A stretch of 64,000 bases of DNA from Diplosphaera chodatii (lineage: Eukaryota; Chlorophyta; Trebouxiophyceae; Prasiolales; Stichococcaceae). The DNA lies in NCBI GenBank assembly GCA_032358165.1, contig JAALGY010000061.1, forward strand, positions 1,736,001 to 1,800,000, read 5' to 3'. Position numbers and translations under genes: made by a program. The notes under the pieces were generated by a model. The model was not told the origin of the DNA, did no database searches, and worked only from the letters and a program-made list of their open reading frames with translations. Positions 60,818 through 64,000 of the stretch are shown here, piece by piece (position 1 is the first letter of the stretch; each line of letters starts with the position of its first letter).

Positions 60818-62042
60818 ATATTTCCTAATCCTAAGGTGACTCAATTTCAACAAAGATCCATATTTGGACCCTAGTGAGGTTTGCTGTTCGGCAACCTCCC
60901 ATGATAAAATGTGCGTGCTGCATGGTTCGGCGTCCCAACTGCTCAACCAAGCACATCAACCGGCAGGCTGCTTTGCACATCGGCAACTGACTATCTACCA
61001 CCATGCAGCAGTGCAGCGGCTAGCAGCGCCAAGTTGCAGCAACAGGCGCAGGGTGCTGCCAGCAGCGCCCTCAGTGAGCTTCAATATCAACCAGAGCACA
61101 ATCCAATGGTGCCCGGGGTAGCACACAGACAATCCCAGCGGCTATGATTGCCAGAGGATGCCTGCACCAGTCATCAGGTGCTCAGTATGAAGCAGCAGGC
61201 CCAGCTCACCCTGTACTTTGCAGCAAGGCCCAGCCGGCCGCAGTGCCATGCCAAGAAGATCAGCGCATTTAGAAATTGCGCAGGCAATCTGCCACAGCAG
61301 TCAGCTTACAGGCGGCGTACACTGAAGGCTGCTGTGACAGTGTATACTACAGTCTCCCTAGACCCGCTCAAGAATGGGTGTTGTTAGATGGGGATCTGGC
61401 AGCTGTGAATACCTGACCTCGAACGAGCCAGACCAGAGGCCTGATTGCCAGATGCAGTAGTGTTGGATTTCAGGCGGCGCATTGCTGCCAGATCGTCATA
61501 CATCCTGAGCACCCACTGCTCGTTTCCTTTCGTTCTTGACCGTGTTACTATAGAATGCTCCGCCGCTTATGTGTGTTGGCATGATGTAGGCATTCGACTG
61601 TGAGTTTGTTTGCACAAGCCTGATTGGCATTGACTTGACCATGGGCTGTGTTCCTGTGTGCCGCTGCCAGCATGCATGTAATTTGCACAGGTTTCCGACG
61701 CCTCTGGCTCCAGTTGATGCCGACTCAGAGCGGCATTGCACGGCCTTGAGACAGCCTTGAGACAGCAAGACCTTGCCTTGCTGCTGCCGCCATGTGTCAG
61801 TTCAGCAACAGCTCCCAGGCTGGCGACGTCGGCACGTCCGAGCAGATCCCATGCCCCCCATTTGCTACATGTACTTGCTGAGCAGGCAGCGTTCGGCACT
61901 GCTCGCTTGACTCTCACCCACAACAGCAGTGCAGTCGCTCTTGCGCCCGTCAATTCATCAAGGGGCTGTGCCACGTCCTTCGCCACTGTGCCAACCGCAG
62001 ACGCTGCCTTGTTCCAGCGCAGTGCGCACCAAGACAAACAAC
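60818..62042. other. Intergenic, no gene recognised
   Basis: 3' flank of the AMMECR1-like gene and upstream region of the next modular gene. An open minus frame at 62235-61567 lacks motifs or splice support. Confidence 0.4.
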
Positions 62043-63967
62043 ATGAAGGCTCCCGTGCTTGCCACCGCACTGCTCCTCGCTCTACTTTGCGGTGGGTCAC
62101 TCGGTTTATTGAACGCTCTCTTGATCCCAATGCACGCATACATGGCGGCACCAGCTCGCGACCTTTGTCGTTGAGTGTCTCGAGCGACATCTGGTGCCAC
62201 ACACAACACACCGCCGTTTTCACCGCCACATCCAAATTCTTGCTGTGCTCTGTGCACCTGGTTGCATTGCGTGCGCACAGACCTTACATGCATGGCACGA
62301 ACACGGGTGTCACAAGCCGCCTAACACCGAGGCCTTGTCGACAAGAGGCTGATTCGCAACAGCATTGAACCAAGGCCACCCTCCTCGGTCAAGCAGGAAC
62401 AGCATCATGCCTTTGGCCTCAGTTGGCTCTGTCTTATCAGCATCATCATTAGGTTTATGTAGCCGGACCCAACATGGAACACCGACGTTTCCTTCAAATC
62501 AGGCCTACATGACATTCCTATCACGAGCTGCAGGCCAGGCGGCCGCGGGCCGAGCCACCCTGGGCCGCAGGCTCCAGGGCGTCGAGCAGGACGATGACGA
62601 CACCCCTGTCATCCCGGACGACCCCAGCGGCAGCAGCACCAGCACCTCCGCTGTGGCGGTGCCGGGGGCGGCGGCCGCGGGCGCCGCCGCCGCGGGCGGC
62701 GACGGCGCCAGCACGAGCACCAGCGGTGCGCCGTGTGCTGCCCTGCTTTGATGACCCTGCCAGCCACAGGGCATGCGCGCAATGTGGCATGGTGTAGTCA
62801 GCAGATCCTGTGTCATGCCAAGAAGCTAGGTGCCTCGCAGTCGGTGCTGTTTGCTTGGACGCCTTGCTGAATGTTCAGCTAGATGGCAGCATGCGCGTGT
62901 ACCACATGCAGCGTATGGTACGCAGCACTGAGGGCTCCTCACACATGTGTGCTCGGCTGTGCTGCAGCGGCTGCAGCCGACGGCGCCGCCGCGGCCGGCG
63001 CAGCGGGCGCGGCCGGCGGCTCCAGCACATCCGCCGCAGCCGCCGCTGCAGGTGATGTTGTGCGCAGCACCTGTCTCATGCTGACAGTGGTTGCAGATGC
63101 AGATCAGCAATCCTCTGTCCCCGCTAACGAAGCTCAGGCTCCTGCCTGTGACAAGCACGCGGCAGCAGCACGCTGGATGTGTATGGCCCTTTCTGAACTG
63201 ACTTCCGGCAGCTGGCAAGGCGGCGCCACTGATGCTGTTGCTCCGTTCCGTTGTGCAGACGCATCCCCTTCCGACCCCGTTGTCGTGCCCGCCGACCCAG
63301 TGTTCTTCCCAGTCACCAAGAAGGTCATTGACACAGCTCCCAAGACGGTCAAGAAGGTACGCTGATGGCCCCTTGCATGGCTCCCACCTCCCAGCAGCTC
63401 CCACCCTGTATGCAACATGTCTTCAGACCTCCCAGTGGCATGAACACTACCAGCCTGCCATGTGCTTTCAGAACTGAGTGTGCCTCTGCCAAGGGCCGGC
63501 CCAGCTGCAGAGCACTCTGCCTGCTGTGTTGCCGTGCGATGCTGATGCCATCTCGGCTTGATCGGGGCTGCGGATGCAATGCCCCACCAAGGAGGCAGCG
63601 CTGCTTGAGTCCGCTCTGAAGCATATATATAATTACGCATATGCAATGTATCTATGCAGGTTCTGATTGCCGCCCCGGCTCCGTCGCCGCCGCTGAAGTT
63701 CATCATCATCGACCCAACGGTCAGCTGCTCGTGTATAAAACAACATAATATGTTTTGGCAGCCTTGTTGCAAGCTCAGCAGTTGCTGCCTGCTGACTGGA
63801 CATATCACCTGCTGCCAAGTCGTGCCGGTTGAATGGCTATAAAGTAGCCTGGCACATGTGCCAAGTGACTGCTGATGCAGGTGGCAAAGCAGAAGGCGAA
63901 GCAGCTCCTGGTCACCAAAGGCGTGCCTGTCAGCATCGCTGACCCTGCCAGCGACAGCGCTCAGCTG
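62043..63967 (+). CDS. Secreted modular protein (family member 5), runs off the window
   Basis: Visible exons: 62043-62091, 62534-62725, 62968-63051, 63259-63356, 63660-63719, 63881-63967, giving 190 codons with a donor at 63968, so the gene continues past 64000. Signal peptide MKAPVLATALLLALLCG, then GRRLQGVEQDDDDTPVIPDD, SGSSTSTSAVAVPGAA, an Ala-rich block, SDPVVVPADPVFFPVTKK, LIAAPAPSPPLKFIIIDPT, and an 87-nt exon for the 29-residue module (VAKQKAKQLLVTKG start, IADPASDSAQL end). The order matches the relative at 51767-48502 closely. Probably extracellular. Confidence 0.72.
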
Positions 63968-64000
63968 GTAGGTCAACATGACTCTGAGTCTCCAGCTGTG

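Noticed and set aside
1..64000. CRISPR array, insertion sequence, transposase or operon structure
   Set aside because: Nothing of the kind was seen; all recognised genes are eukaryotic and intron-bearing, and the only tandem repeats are exon duplications or codon runs.

Overview
The window is nuclear DNA of a GC-rich, intron-dense eukaryote. Spliceosomal introns of about 60 to 900 nt with GT-AG (and some GC-AG) ends interrupt nearly every gene, codon third positions are G/C-rich, and there are runs of Ala, Gln and Pro codons. TATA boxes sit close to some starts. Together with SR-protein, SUMO E1, LARGE-type glycosyltransferase and NIDO-domain genes, this points to a green alga, probably a trebouxiophyte of the Chlorella type. 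That placement is inference. No ribosomal, tRNA, CRISPR or transposase feature was recognised. All gene models were built by hand from splice sites, and each model's exon phases close to one open reading frame.

Layout. (1) 1-8060 (+): a 5'-truncated, 23-exon PelF-like GT4 glycosyltransferase. (2) 9.2-22.2 kb: three paralogous genes, A (+), B (-) and C (-), for a two-zinc-finger, NLS-bearing, Gln/Pro/Ala-rich nuclear protein. A and B share ten exons, several of identical length. C has diverged and decodes its first finger in another frame. (3) 24.0-26.3 kb (+): a secreted NIDO-domain protein with a proline-rich tail. (4) 27.5-30.0 and 30.8-33.1 kb (+): two secreted low-complexity proteins; the second is built from tandemly duplicated exons. 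(5) 33.7-36.8 kb (+): an SRSF1-like splicing factor. (6) 37.7-41.6 kb (+): a GT49/LARGE-like glycosyltransferase. (7) 42.5-46.9 and 48.5-51.8 kb (-), and 62.0 kb to the window end (+): three more members of the modular secreted family. (8) 52.5-58.1 kb (-): SUMO-activating enzyme subunit UBA2. (9) 59.0-60.8 kb (+): an AMMECR1-domain protein, head to head with UBA2.

Two themes stand out. Two lineage-specific families are clustered here: the zinc-finger trio and five small-exon secreted proteins that share modules, including an 87-nt exon for a conserved 29-residue module in three genes. There is also a concentration of extracellular or glycan functions (PelF-like GT, LARGE-like GT, NIDO protein, secreted Ala/Ser/Gly proteins), which suggests cell-wall or cell-surface biology, although linkage alone does not prove joint function. 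The best candidates for something undescribed are the zinc-finger trio and the modular secreted family.
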